A DNA stretch of 64,000 nt, taken from assembly GCF_016735495.2 (NCBI RefSeq), contig NZ_JAERQY020000007.1:1-64000 (forward strand), given 5' to 3'. The notes under the pieces are model-generated. The model was not told the origin of the DNA, did not search any database, and saw only the letters and a list, made by a program, of their open reading frames with translations. A program made the position numbers and the translations under genes. This stretch comes from Lysobacter sp. MMG2. GTDB taxonomy: Bacteria > Pseudomonadota > Gammaproteobacteria > Xanthomonadales > Xanthomonadaceae. Shown piece after piece: positions 1 through 8,332 of this stretch (positions are counted from its first letter, which is position 1; every line of letters starts with the position of its first letter).

Positions 1-85
1 CACCGCTACAACCATCACCGCCCGCATCGTTCACTGGGCGGGCTTTCACCCGTCCACTACGCAATGGCACACTCGCCGAACACCT

Positions 86-1177
86 CTACTTTCGACTGAC
101 TCGAAAAAGCGAGGACGCTACAGTGCCCCACGTGTAGTTGTCGCCCGGGCTTTGCGACCCCAGATTCATGTTGGTTCCGGTGCGCCACGTATGTTCGCTG
201 ACGTTTCGGAACCATAGCACCAGGTTGTACCACTGCCCGGCCACCATCTGGCCGTACACCTGCCCACCGAGGTACTGCGAATACAATCCGTACTTGATCT
301 GGTAACCGATGGGCAGGTATGCGTTGCGGAGCCCCGGCAGGTCACGCACGCCGGTCATCGCGGTATTGGCCCACAGGAACGGCATCAGCATGATGACGCG
401 AGGGTCTGACATCGCCATCTGGTATGTCAGGAACGGATCATGCGGGTTTTCGTCAAGGTCGCCTCCGGTAGCGGCTTGCGGAACGACGATCGTGCGCTGC
501 TCCGGGCGGAGCGCCGCGGTGAAGTTCGCGTGCGAAGTGGCGTAGCTGCTTGAGCAAAGCGCCACCACGGGCATGCAGCTCTTGTAGTCGTCCATGCCGA
601 CCCAGTCGAACAGCCGCATACCCTGGACGACGGGACCGTAGTCCTGGCTCACGATTCCGACTACGGGAAAGTTGGAGGTGGCCGGATTGGACTTGATCAC
701 GTTGACCGCATTGGCCAGGGCCGGATGCGGCGCGCCGTTGATGTCGACGAGGCCCTTCTTGTACTCCGGCTCGTCCACCGGATAAAACGCCACCACGGTG
801 CTGGCTTCCGGATTGTTTGGAACCAGGTAGCCCCCCGCGATCAGCTTGTCCACCAGTTCGCCGAACTGTCTTGTCGCTTCAGGGTCCGTGCTGTGTGGCC
901 CGTTCGCGGTGGCCGCCACGAACAAGTGCGAGGTCACCATGACGATCGCCTTGTTCCCATAGGATTTGGCCAAAGCCACTTCCGAGAGGATGGTCGGATC
1001 CCAGTCGAAGCCGTCTGGCCCGGTATAGACCACCGTGACGTTGGTGTGGTCCTGGTTTTCGGGCTGGTACGTGCCCGGCGGTGAGTTGTTGGCGAAGTAG
1101 CCAAAGTACTTGGGTATCGCCGATGCAGGCAGGCAGAAGAACACTGCGAACAGCAGCACTATGAGTCTGTAGCGCAT
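86..1177 (-). CDS. Exported protein of unknown function, possibly TIM-barrel glycosidase-like
   Basis: A 363-residue protein with a clear signal peptide: Met-Arg-Tyr-Arg, a hydrophobic stretch and an Ala-Ser-Ala cleavage site near residue 20. The mature part contains VVAFYPVDEPEYKKG around residue 130 and FDWVGMDDYKS around 190. Alternating beta-strand/helix segments with an Asp-Glu-Pro motif at a strand end resemble TIM-barrel glycoside hydrolases. I cannot assign a family, so catalysis is only an inference. The C-terminal 70 residues are rich in Trp, Tyr and Asn, as in a beta-sandwich or binding domain. Base composition looks less GC-rich than the genes after 11 kb. No operon partner is visible. 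Confidence 0.7.
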   Translation of the reverse strand: MRYRLIVLLFAVFFCLPASAIPKYFGYFANNSPPGTYQPENQDHTNVTVVYTGPDGFDWDPTILSEVALAKSYGNKAIVMVTSHLFVAATANGPHSTDPEATRQFGELVDKLIAGGYLVPNNPEASTVVAFYPVDEPEYKKGLVDINGAPHPALANAVNVIKSNPATSNFPVVGIVSQDYGPVVQGMRLFDWVGMDDYKSCMPVVALCSSSYATSHANFTAALRPEQRTIVVPQAATGGDLDENPHDPFLTYQMAMSDPRVIMLMPFLWANTAMTGVRDLPGLRNAYLPIGYQIKYGLYSQYLGGQVYGQMVAGQWYNLVLWFRNVSEHTWRTGTNMNLGSQSPGDNYTWGTVASSLFRVSRK

Positions 1178-1517
1178 GTAATGTCCCTATTGGTTTGACG
1201 TTGCGGCCAAAACTTCCTTGGTGATTCCAAGCGAGCGTCGCTTCACCTCCGATTTCCTTGGATGACTCTGCCGGCCACGAACCGCTCGCGCGCGACTATG
1301 CGCCGCCCACGCAAGCAGAGATCATTTGCGATTCCCCGAAGGCACACTGCCGACCAACGCGGCTAGGCGTCGGTCCAGTTCTTCGCGGGGCAGTTGCATC
1401 CACCATTCCCCAACGGTGATGTCGGCCGAGTTTTGCTCCGTTTTGCGGTGGACGCAATCCCCCGCTAGGGGCAGCGACGCCGGTAACCCCTCGTGTCGGA
1501 CCCTGTTTGGGCCGCCG
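1178..1517. other. Intergenic region with a possible coding remnant
   Basis: No gene with a convincing start is seen. On the minus strand from about 1500 to 1322, one frame reads like real protein near its end (ADITVGEWWMQLPREELDRR, stop at 1322). The only ATG for that frame, at 1576, lies inside the neighbouring DUF3606 gene. It could be a decayed gene or a small gene with an unrecognised start. Confidence 0.3.
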
Positions 1518-1697
1518 TTATCGGCTGCGGAGGTACTCGCGCACTTTGTCGGCCATTGTCCCGACCTCTCGGACAACGGCGCGCAGACGCTCCTCAGTGA
1601 TCCCTAGCTTCTGGGTCCAGTACCGGAGCTCATGCTCTTGGTTGACGTTGATGCGGGAGCGGTCGGGCTCGCCGCTTTTCTGGCTGTCGTCGCTCAT
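1518..1697 (-). CDS. DUF3606 family small protein
   Basis: A 59-residue reading frame. It begins MSDDSQKSGEPDRSRINVN and continues with Glu-His-Glu-Leu-Arg-Tyr-Trp, a Lys-Leu-Gly-Ile motif and a C-terminal amphipathic helix. The order DRxRINVN, E-x-E-x-x-YW, KLG, then V-x-x-VG is the DUF3606 signature as I know it. DUF3606 proteins are usually 55-75 residues and their function is unknown. A GAGG-containing purine-rich stretch lies about 10 bases upstream of the ATG. The gene is isolated, with no neighbour on the same strand within 300 bases except the exported protein downstream. Family assignment is fairly sure; function is not known. Confidence 0.8.
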   Translation of the reverse strand: MSDDSQKSGEPDRSRINVNQEHELRYWTQKLGITEERLRAVVREVGTMADKVREYLRSR

Positions 1698-2025
1698 CGC
1701 CGTACGCCTCGGGCGGGGATTCCATCATAGGAGCCAAGGCGTGAAGGGATGGGCGGACGGCACGGAGGGAATGGGCCGAGACTGCCCCGCGAGTCGTGGT
1801 CGGCGTCCCGCCCAATGTCCGCTATCGGCCAAGAGCGGACGTTGGTCCGCCGCCCGTAGCGATGGACGAACGTCGCGAACGCGCCCGGGCGCGGCGGCAG
1901 ATTGAAGAGCCAGCTCGTCCGCGTCGTGCTCCTGGATTCAGCGCAGTACCGACTCAATGGCAGCAATTGCCGCTATGGGCCGGTCCGGAAGCCGTCTCGA
2001 ACCGCACATTGCGATGCGATTCCGA
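1698..2025. other. Intergenic region holding one 30-bp hairpin repeat
   Basis: No supported gene. The only structure I see is the inverted repeat at 1814-1843. Short overlapping frames here lack start signals and family features. Confidence 0.5.
1814..1843. repeat. 30-bp dispersed hairpin repeat, copy 1
   Basis: Arms AATGTCCGCT and AGCGGACGTT flank a 10-base centre (ATCGGCCAAG). The arms pair with one G-T style mismatch. Related copies lie at 3699-3728, 4961-4990 and 6334-6363, all 30 bases long. Confidence 0.8.
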
Positions 2026-3186
2026 TTACTGCTCCGCGTTCGCGGGCTCATCGCCCAGCGCATGCCGGGGAAGGTCGATGGTGAACACGCATCCGGTGCC
2101 AGGCACGTTACGTACGCTCAGCACACCCGAGTTGGCCTCGATGCTGCTGCGTGAGATGGACAGTCCCAGGCCCAAGCCAGTTCTGTCCTGGCCTGCCTGG
2201 GTGAAGGGCAGGAACATCTTCTCCGCATCACCCGAAGGCAGACCGCCACATTGGTCTTCTACATCGATGAGGATTCGATCAGCCACAGCATAGGCATTGA
2301 CGCTGATCTCGCCGTGTGGGTGCGAGAATTTGAAGGCATTCTGCAGCAGGTTCCCGGCTGCCGAGAGCAGCAGGTCGCGATCCACATCGACGGCTAGCAA
2401 GGGATCCACGTCAGATACCTTCAGAGTGAACCCGCGCACATTGGCCTCCAGGGAGGCGGAAAGCTTGAGCTCCGCCAGGAAGTCGTGGACAGAGAACAGT
2501 CGGCTCTGAAGTGGCAGGCCAGCGGTCATCCTGACCTCGGCCAGGGAGCGATCGATCAGGTTGCCCAAATTGACCAGGGATCGCTCAAGTACGCCACCGG
2601 TCGCACCGGAGATGCCCACGCTCCCATTCCTGATCACAGAAAGTGCCAGCGTCGCCGTCGACAGCTGGTTACGCAGTTCGTGGGCGAGAAAGCCGAGCCG
2701 CGCATTCAGATCATGAGCGTGCTGGTCCGCGACCACGATATCGCGTTGATACCCGAACTCGGTGACTGCATTGGCGATCGCATTGTCCAGGCAGCGATTG
2801 AGAATCCGGAACTCGTCCACTTCGATCTGCACATCCAGGTCGAAGGCAAGATCGGTGATGGCTTGGCACAGGTCGCCGTAGTCGTGGACCACCTCCTCGA
2901 CAGTGAAGCCGTGCTGCATCAATTCCTTGCCATGCTGGGCCGCGGTGTCGCCAATCTCTGACAGGGCCGGCTTGCCGCCGCCGGCACGGCCCGAAATGCG
3001 TCGACTTTGCAGCGGATCTGCGGTCCGCTCAAGTTCAAGCGTCCGGATCACCTGTTCGAGAAATACGGAGATGCCGTGTTCCAGCTCCGCACCTGACACG
3101 CCACGTACTGATCTCGCCTCGACCTTCACCCTGCATCGAGCGGCTAGTTCATCCCGATTAGCGATTAGGAAGCGATGCATCATCAT
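2026..3186 (-). CDS. Soluble sensor histidine kinase
   Basis: About 386 residues from the Met at 3186; upstream in-frame codons to 3261 are possible but less protein-like. There is no membrane segment. The N-terminal half is helical and resembles RsbRD-type sensor domains (inference). The kinase core is complete: H-box FLAHELRNQLS, N-box NLLQNAFKFSH, G1 DVEDQCGGLP, and G2 GLGLGLSISR followed by a final GTGCVFTIDLP strand. It should autophosphorylate on the H-box His. The nearest regulator gene is the FixJ-like protein at 3767-4795 on the same strand, separated by 580 bases, so the pairing is likely but not proven. Confidence 0.88.
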   Translation of the reverse strand: MMMHRFLIANRDELAARCRVKVEARSVRGVSGAELEHGISVFLEQVIRTLELERTADPLQSRRISGRAGGGKPALSEIGDTAAQHGKELMQHGFTVEEVVHDYGDLCQAITDLAFDLDVQIEVDEFRILNRCLDNAIANAVTEFGYQRDIVVADQHAHDLNARLGFLAHELRNQLSTATLALSVIRNGSVGISGATGGVLERSLVNLGNLIDRSLAEVRMTAGLPLQSRLFSVHDFLAELKLSASLEANVRGFTLKVSDVDPLLAVDVDRDLLLSAAGNLLQNAFKFSHPHGEISVNAYAVADRILIDVEDQCGGLPSGDAEKMFLPFTQAGQDRTGLGLGLSISRSSIEANSGVLSVRNVPGTGCVFTIDLPRHALGDEPANAEQ

Positions 3187-3215
3187 TGCACCGTACGCTC
3201 TAACGCGTAGATGAA

Positions 3216-3599
3216 GTGTCTTACCCGCTACCGTCCGTCGGCAAGGTAACCGCAATTGCAACTGCGGCGGCCATCGACGGCTTGAAGAGCGACTATCGCC
3301 GCGTCTTGCGACGCCTCTCGGATGTCCGATTCAGCGACTTCAGGGCATGCGTTGCGACCGTCGTAGTTGGTCATCACGTGGCAAATTGGCCCATGTCTCG
3401 AAATGCGAAGATCGCTCAAGCTTGGGCTGACCTTGATCACCGCTGGTGGATCTCAGCGGCAATAGCGGTTGGCGGCGTTGCCATGTTCCCGGTGATAGCG
3501 ACGCTCGCGCTCGATCCAAAACTCCAACAGGCACTTCTTGTGGGATGGGCGATCATCTGGATGCCGGGCCTCGTGTTCGCCTCGTTGCATCTCCGGTAA
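3216..3599 (+). CDS. Possible small membrane protein
   Basis: A 127-codon frame, or 68 codons from the internal ATG at 3393. The second half contains two hydrophobic stretches, roughly WISAAIAVGGVAMFPVIATL and LLVGWAIIWMPGLVFASL, consistent with two membrane helices. The first half has no recognisable feature and no strong ribosome binding site. I do not recognise a family. It sits divergent to the histidine kinase and could be a lineage-specific small gene or a chance frame. Confidence 0.35.
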   Translation: MSYPLPSVGKVTAIATAAAIDGLKSDYRRVLRRLSDVRFSDFRACVATVVVGHHVANWPMSRNAKIAQAWADLDHRWWISAAIAVGGVAMFPVIATLALDPKLQQALLVGWAIIWMPGLVFASLHLR

Positions 3600-3698
3600 T
3601 TGCGGGTATCGCTACTACGAAGCGCACACGATTTGGCAAAAGCCGTCACGCTGCGCTCGCTGCTAGGTGCTCAGGAACCGCTAACAGACGCGGACATG

Positions 3699-3728
3699 CA
3701 CGTCCGCTACCGGCCATAAGCAGACATT
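3699..3728. repeat. 30-bp dispersed hairpin repeat, copy 2
   Basis: Left arm CACGTCCGCT, centre ACCGGCCATA, right arm AGCAGACATT. One arm position has drifted from copy 1. It lies just downstream of the response regulator at 3767, on its terminator side. Confidence 0.75.
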
Positions 3729-3766
3729 CGCGATTCCAGCTCGAACACACGTCGCAATGGCACGTA

Positions 3767-4795
3767 TCAATGACTGAACTTCTCTGGAATGGCTCCGCTC
3801 TCCGCTGACTGCCCAGGTTCCAGCTGAAGCACCGTCTGACGAAAGTTCCGCAGGAAATCCGCGCCCAACACCTGCTCAAGCCCATCGAGCGCTTCTAGGG
3901 CGGCTCCGACGTCAATCCGGCCTTCTTCGAGAATTGACTGCGCCGAAGGGGCGAGAGCACCTGCAAGCTGCTCTGCGGCGCAATCTTGAGCGACCGAATG
4001 GCTGCCGGCTGCTCTTGAAAGCAATGCATGCAGCTCGTGAATAGCAGCAGCCATGAGCCTCTTCTCGACGTCGATCTGATCTGCAGCGGAACGATGCATG
4101 CTGAACGACGAAGCACCTTGGGTCACGGCGCCCTTCCGGCGCCCAGTTCGCCTTCCGCAATGCCCGCTGTGCGGCGGTACGGGGACTGAATTGACCCCGG
4201 CCGCTATAGCGAACTGGACCAGCTCCGCAACAGAACGCATCTCCAGATTGCGCATCAGGCGTTGGCGGTGAACCTTCACCGTCTTTACCGCGATCCCAAG
4301 TGCATCTGCAATGTTCTTGTTGCGGTGGCCTTCAAGCAGAAAGGTGAGCACTTCGCGCTCACGGGCTTTCAGCTGTGCCAGTCTGCTTCTTGCGAGTTGG
4401 ATTTCCCGTGCCTTCGCATCGCGCGCGATCGCATCCGTAATGGCCGCCGTAATCGTCTCCACGCACAGGGGCTTGAGGATCAGATCTGTCGTATCGCCTT
4501 TTGCCAGCGCTAACGCCTGCTCACCATCCACATGTTCTGCCACATAGACGATCTGAGGAGCGAGTCCCCGATCGTCTAGCGCCGCGCGTACCTCCTGATT
4601 GCACCTAGGCATGCCGAGGTCCAGAACCAGGCAGCCCGGGGCGTCATAGACATAGCTCGCCAGGAACTCGCTCGGACTTGCACTTGAGAAGACGCGGTAT
4701 CCGGCCGCGCTCAGTTCGCGTCCCAATGCTTCTCGGATGCCCAAGTTGCCTTGCAGAAGGTAGACAGCCGGAACTTCCATGCTCGCGGTATGCAT
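3767..4795 (-). CDS. FixJ-type response regulator with atypical receiver and C-terminal extension
   Basis: 342 residues. The receiver (about 8-125) has the phospho-acceptor Asp59 in LVLDLGMP and the Lys in LILKP. The usual acidic pair after the first strand is missing: the strand runs into LLQGN instead of a DD motif, so magnesium-dependent phosphorylation may be impaired. A LuxR-type HTH follows at about 140-200 (LKAREREVLTFLLEGHRNK then KTVKVHRQRLMRNL). Some 135 residues of mostly helical sequence follow the HTH, which is unusual because FixJ-like proteins normally end there. It may work with the kinase at 2026-3186. A second Met six residues in is an alternative start. Confidence 0.85.
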   Translation of the reverse strand: MHTASMEVPAVYLLQGNLGIREALGRELSAAGYRVFSSASPSEFLASYVYDAPGCLVLDLGMPRCNQEVRAALDDRGLAPQIVYVAEHVDGEQALALAKGDTTDLILKPLCVETITAAITDAIARDAKAREIQLARSRLAQLKAREREVLTFLLEGHRNKNIADALGIAVKTVKVHRQRLMRNLEMRSVAELVQFAIAAGVNSVPVPPHSGHCGRRTGRRKGAVTQGASSFSMHRSAADQIDVEKRLMAAAIHELHALLSRAAGSHSVAQDCAAEQLAGALAPSAQSILEEGRIDVGAALEALDGLEQVLGADFLRNFRQTVLQLEPGQSAESGAIPEKFSH

Positions 4796-4960
4796 CGTGG
4801 GGGTCTCCGGGTGACCGGATGTCTAGCAGACGCAGCTATTGCGCGCGTTCCGAGCTGATGCTGTCTATTGGGCCTAGGGCCAATGTTCCCTTCCGCCCAC
4901 GGCGGGAACACCGTGAGACACAGACTGGGGTGACGTGATCGCCTTCTCTAAGTCCGACCC

Positions 4961-4990
4961 CATGTCCGCTATCGGCCAAAAGCAGCCATT
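4961..4990. repeat. 30-bp dispersed hairpin repeat, copy 3
   Basis: CATGTCCGCT, ATCGGCCAAA, AGCAGCCATT. It lies just past the stop of the chromate transporter gene, between it and the response regulator promoter. Confidence 0.75.
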
Positions 4991-5022
4991 GACCAACAAT
5001 GGACGGCGGACCTTTGGCTCGC

Positions 5023-6231
5023 CTATCTGACCAGACTCACCACGATGGACGCGGTTAGGCACCAGAGCACGATCCACAGCGCGGAAACCCGCATGGATGC
5101 CAACAGCGCAAACCCGATCACGGCAGTGGCGAAGTCAGCCGAGCCGTGCACACCCTCAGCCCAAACCGGGTCGTAGAAAGCCGCAATTAGCAGTCCTAGG
5201 ACGGCGGCATTGACGCCGGCCATCGTGCTGGCAGCCCAAGGTCGCCGGACCAAGCGCGCCCAAATCGGCAGCGCCGCCAACAGCAACAGGAAGCCCGGCA
5301 AAAACAAGGCTAGCAAACCGATCGTCGCTCCCGCCGCAGCCGGCAAGCCCAAGGGCACTTCAGCGCCCAGGAAAGCTGCCAAGGAGAACATCGGCCCGGG
5401 CATCGCCTGTGCCGCACCGTAGCCGGCAAGGAATCGATCCGGGCCTACCCAGCCGGTGTCGACTACCGCTTGCTGCAGCAGTGGAAGCACGACATGGCCA
5501 CCACCAAACACCAGTGCCCCGGCTTTGTAGAACGCGGCCGACAGACCGCCGGCCGTGGGTACATTCGTGGACGGCCAGATCAACGAGCCAGCCAAGCCGA
5601 TCAGGAAAACGGTCAGAAACGCGGCTCCACCGCGATGGCCGTAGCGCACGGGGAAAGTCGCGGTTTCCGGTGCGGTCACATGCCGGCACAGCCACGTCCC
5701 AAGCATCCCGCCAAGTGCAATCGCGATGAGTTGCACCCAGGCGTTGGCGGTCAACACGATCAGGGCAACCGCGATCGCAGCAATGAGGGCACGCGGTGCA
5801 TCCGGCGCCAGTTGTCGCACCATGCCAAGCAGGCCGTGCGCAACCACGACAACAGCAACCAGTTTCAGGCCATGCACGGCGGCTGCGCCAATGCCTTGCC
5901 CGAGGTATGGCGCTAAAGCAGCGAAGCCGAACATCAGCAGTGACGACGGCAGTGTGAATGCCACAAAGGCCGCCAGCGCTCCAGCCCAGCCGCCACGAAA
6001 CAGACCGATCGCAAAGCCCATCTGACTGCTGGCCGGTCCTGGCAGAAACTGGCACACAGACAACAACTGCGCGAAGTGCGCTTCGTCCAGCCAACCGCGC
6101 CGCCTGACAAACTCCTCGCGAAAATAGGCCAGATGGGCGATGGGACCACCGAACGATGTCAGTCCCAAGCGGAGGAAGACGCGAAACACTTCGCTCGCGC
6201 TACCCGGTGACAGCGGTGCCTGCGGGGACAT
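5023..6231 (-). CDS. chrA: Chromate efflux transporter (CHR family, long form)
   Basis: 402 residues, the usual length for the two-domain CHR family, which exports chromate across the inner membrane. The two homologous halves each carry a conserved GP motif: FLPGPASSQMGFAIG near residue 65 and AMPGPMFSLAAFLG near 290. The N-terminal LRLGLTSFGGPIAH is also typical. There are about ten to twelve hydrophobic segments. The ATG at 6231 directly precedes the conserved N-terminus. It is single, with no chrB regulator in the window, so control is unknown. Confidence 0.93.
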   Translation of the reverse strand: MSPQAPLSPGSASEVFRVFLRLGLTSFGGPIAHLAYFREEFVRRRGWLDEAHFAQLLSVCQFLPGPASSQMGFAIGLFRGGWAGALAAFVAFTLPSSLLMFGFAALAPYLGQGIGAAAVHGLKLVAVVVVAHGLLGMVRQLAPDAPRALIAAIAVALIVLTANAWVQLIAIALGGMLGTWLCRHVTAPETATFPVRYGHRGGAAFLTVFLIGLAGSLIWPSTNVPTAGGLSAAFYKAGALVFGGGHVVLPLLQQAVVDTGWVGPDRFLAGYGAAQAMPGPMFSLAAFLGAEVPLGLPAAAGATIGLLALFLPGFLLLLAALPIWARLVRRPWAASTMAGVNAAVLGLLIAAFYDPVWAEGVHGSADFATAVIGFALLASMRVSALWIVLWCLTASIVVSLVR

Positions 6232-6748
6232 GTTGGAAACAGCGGCTCGGGTTGGCGGTTAACGTCGGGTAATGCTATCAGCGCGCCCGTGTGTGTGACC
6301 GGCCCAGCGCTCTGGCTTAATTCCCCATGGCGAACCGACCGCTATGGGTCGAAAGCGGACGTTAGCACTCTGACTCCTTCGCATACCTGGCCAAGGCGAC
6401 GGACGTCGCTAGCCATCGGGACGTGGGGGCAGATTTGGGGGCATTAAGCAAAGGTGCTGCGGTAGTAGCTCATATTAATCAATCAGATATGTCATGAATG
6501 TGTTGCCGGGTCCGGGCACCATGGCGGTAGCGATCCTCCGTGACGCACGCTGCGCATGCGTGTTGGGTGCCTGCGAAGCCGGCGAATCAGACAATTCTCA
6601 TTGGCCCGCAAAGCGCGACTCCCTACCATTCCTGCATCGCGGGCCATGACGTCTGCGCCACGCCGTGCGGGCTCCAGTGCGCGGCGGCCAAGTTCCAAGG
6701 AATGATCACGCGCGCCTCGACGGCGGCCGCCTCCGCCAAGCTCTCCCG
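6232..6748. other. Long intergenic region with hairpin repeat and short direct repeat
   Basis: No convincing gene over about 500 bases. It contains hairpin repeat copy 4 (6334-6363). At 6424-6443 there is a close direct repeat, TGGGGGCA-GATT-TGGGGGCA, followed by an AT-rich stretch (about 6470-6500). The AT-rich segment could hold the promoter for the gene at 6749, but I see no confident -35/-10 pair. Confidence 0.4.
6334..6363. repeat. 30-bp dispersed hairpin repeat, copy 4
   Basis: ACCGACCGCT, ATGGGTCGAA, AGCGGACGTT. This is the most diverged copy in the centre, but the arms still pair. It lies upstream of chrA. Confidence 0.7.
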
Positions 6749-7345
6749 ATGCTCACGCTCCTTCGAACCAGGCGCCAACGCGCTGAACTGGAATCCGCTG
6801 CCCGCTACCTTGGCCCCATCCGCCGGATGGTCCGCACGGCGGCGCTGGTGGCGCCGCCGCGGCCCTGGCGTGCTGCCGGCGTCTTCGCTGTGCCTGCGCT
6901 CGAAGCGGTTGGGTTCGATCGGAACAGCGAATTGTTGCTCGTCGTCTCGGGCGAAGGTCGTGGAGTAATCGATTGCAGCACCGGCGAGAAGATCGCGCGC
7001 AAACACGGAACGCTTGAAGGTGAGCCGTCCGCGGGACCGCTGCAAGCCGTGGGCATCGGCCCGCTCGACGGACAGCTGATCGCTACCGCGGGGCGGCAAG
7101 GCGGGGGATTGATGCGGGTTACGCCCGATGGCTGGGCGTTGGAGATCGTCACGCTGGATTGGCCGAGGGCGGAAATACTGCTCGTGCCGCCACGCGCTTC
7201 GCTGTTCGCATGCCACGAAGATGCGGAAGCCAGCTTCAGTCGTATCGAGAGCCATCCGGAACTGCATGCCTGCGGGTTCTCGTTCTCGGGACGCAGTCTT
7301 GTAATCGCTGTCGGCGATGATCTTGCGATCTACTGCCGCGACTGA
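6749..7345 (+). CDS. Protein of unknown function
   Basis: 198 residues from the ATG at 6749; the frame is open upstream to 6665. The protein is soluble with no signal peptide. It begins MLTLLRTRRQRAELESAARY, then has alternating strand and turn segments (VVSGEGRGVID, LQAVGIGPLDGQLIATAG, GFSFSGRSLVIAVGDD) that suggest a beta-rich or propeller-like fold. I recognise no family. It lies 80 bases upstream of the polysaccharide genes in the same direction, but that gap and the lack of similarity give no clear functional link. Confidence 0.6.
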   Translation: MLTLLRTRRQRAELESAARYLGPIRRMVRTAALVAPPRPWRAAGVFAVPALEAVGFDRNSELLLVVSGEGRGVIDCSTGEKIARKHGTLEGEPSAGPLQAVGIGPLDGQLIATAGRQGGGLMRVTPDGWALEIVTLDWPRAEILLVPPRASLFACHEDAEASFSRIESHPELHACGFSFSGRSLVIAVGDDLAIYCRD

Positions 7346-7426
7346 CACGCCTTCGTACTTTTTCGCCTAACGCCTCCTGTGCGGCATCCGGTCACTAGAC
7401 TGGGTTGAGTTTCACGGGATATCGCA

Positions 7427-8254
7427 ATGTACGACTTGCACTGCCATCTGCTTCCGGCCATCGATGACGGCCCGGCCGATCTTGAAACAAGCCTGGAAAT
7501 GGCCCGCATGGCGGTTGCCGATGGCATCACCACGGTCGCGTGCACGCCGCACATCTATCCGGGGGTGTACGAGAATACGGCGTACGGCATCCGTGCGGCG
7601 ATACGCGCTTTCCAGTGCGAGTTGGATCAACGCGGAATCGCGTTGAGGCTGGTCGAAGGTGCTGATGTCCATCTCGCCCCCGACCTGATCGAAGGAATCC
7701 AGGCTGGACGCATCCCTACGATCGCCGGTTCGCGCTATCTGCTGCTGGAGCCGCCGCATCACGTCGCGCCGCCGCGCTTCGAAGAGACAGTGTTCGATCT
7801 GATGGTGGCAGGGCTGGTGCCCGTCATCACGCACCCGGAGCGTCTCAGCTGGATCGAAACGCATTTTGATCTGTTCGAGCGATTGGCCATGCGCGGCGCG
7901 TGGATGCAGATCACCGCCGGCGCGCTGACAGGTCGCTTCGGAAAGCGCGTGAAATACTGGAGTGAACGCTTCGTCGGCGATGGCATGTGCATGATCATCG
8001 CCACCGATGCACATCACCCGCGCCGCCGCCCCCCTTGCCTGATGGAGGCTCGCGAAGCCGCTGGCGCACTTGTTGGTGGCGAAGAGGCAACGAATCAGGT
8101 GGTGATCCGCCCACGTGGCATCGTCAACGACGTCCCGCCGAGTGATTTGCCTGCGGCTGCCCTGCGTACTTGCCCGCGCGACCAGCGCAATGCAAACGGC
8201 CCGATCCGCGCCAGTGTGTTTGGGCGGCTGTTAGGGCGCAAGACTGGGGTGTAA
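7427..8254 (+). CDS. CpsB/CapC-type tyrosine-protein phosphatase (PHP fold)
   Basis: 275 residues. The N-terminus MYDLHCHLLPAIDDG is the first metal motif of the PHP superfamily, and CTPHIYPGVYEN, ITHPERLSW and IIATDAHHPRRR supply further metal ligands. This matches the manganese-dependent CpsB/YwqE phosphatases that dephosphorylate the bacterial tyrosine kinase controlling capsule and EPS chain length. It heads the locus with GumB- and GumC-like genes. The partner kinase domain is missing in this window because the GumC-like gene is truncated, so the phosphatase may have lost its main substrate. Confidence 0.9.
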   Translation: MYDLHCHLLPAIDDGPADLETSLEMARMAVADGITTVACTPHIYPGVYENTAYGIRAAIRAFQCELDQRGIALRLVEGADVHLAPDLIEGIQAGRIPTIAGSRYLLLEPPHHVAPPRFEETVFDLMVAGLVPVITHPERLSWIETHFDLFERLAMRGAWMQITAGALTGRFGKRVKYWSERFVGDGMCMIIATDAHHPRRRPPCLMEAREAAGALVGGEEATNQVVIRPRGIVNDVPPSDLPAAALRTCPRDQRNANGPIRASVFGRLLGRKTGV

Positions 8255-8332
8255 GCAAATGTCTAACTTGCATCGGAAGTGCGCGATGGTCGCGCATAAT
8301 CCGGCGTTGCTCTTCTGCAGTATGGGTGCTGG

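Noticed and set aside
6424-6443. TGGGGGCA direct repeat as an attachment or integrase arm site
   Set aside because: Two short repeats alone, with no integrase gene and no matching copy elsewhere in the window.
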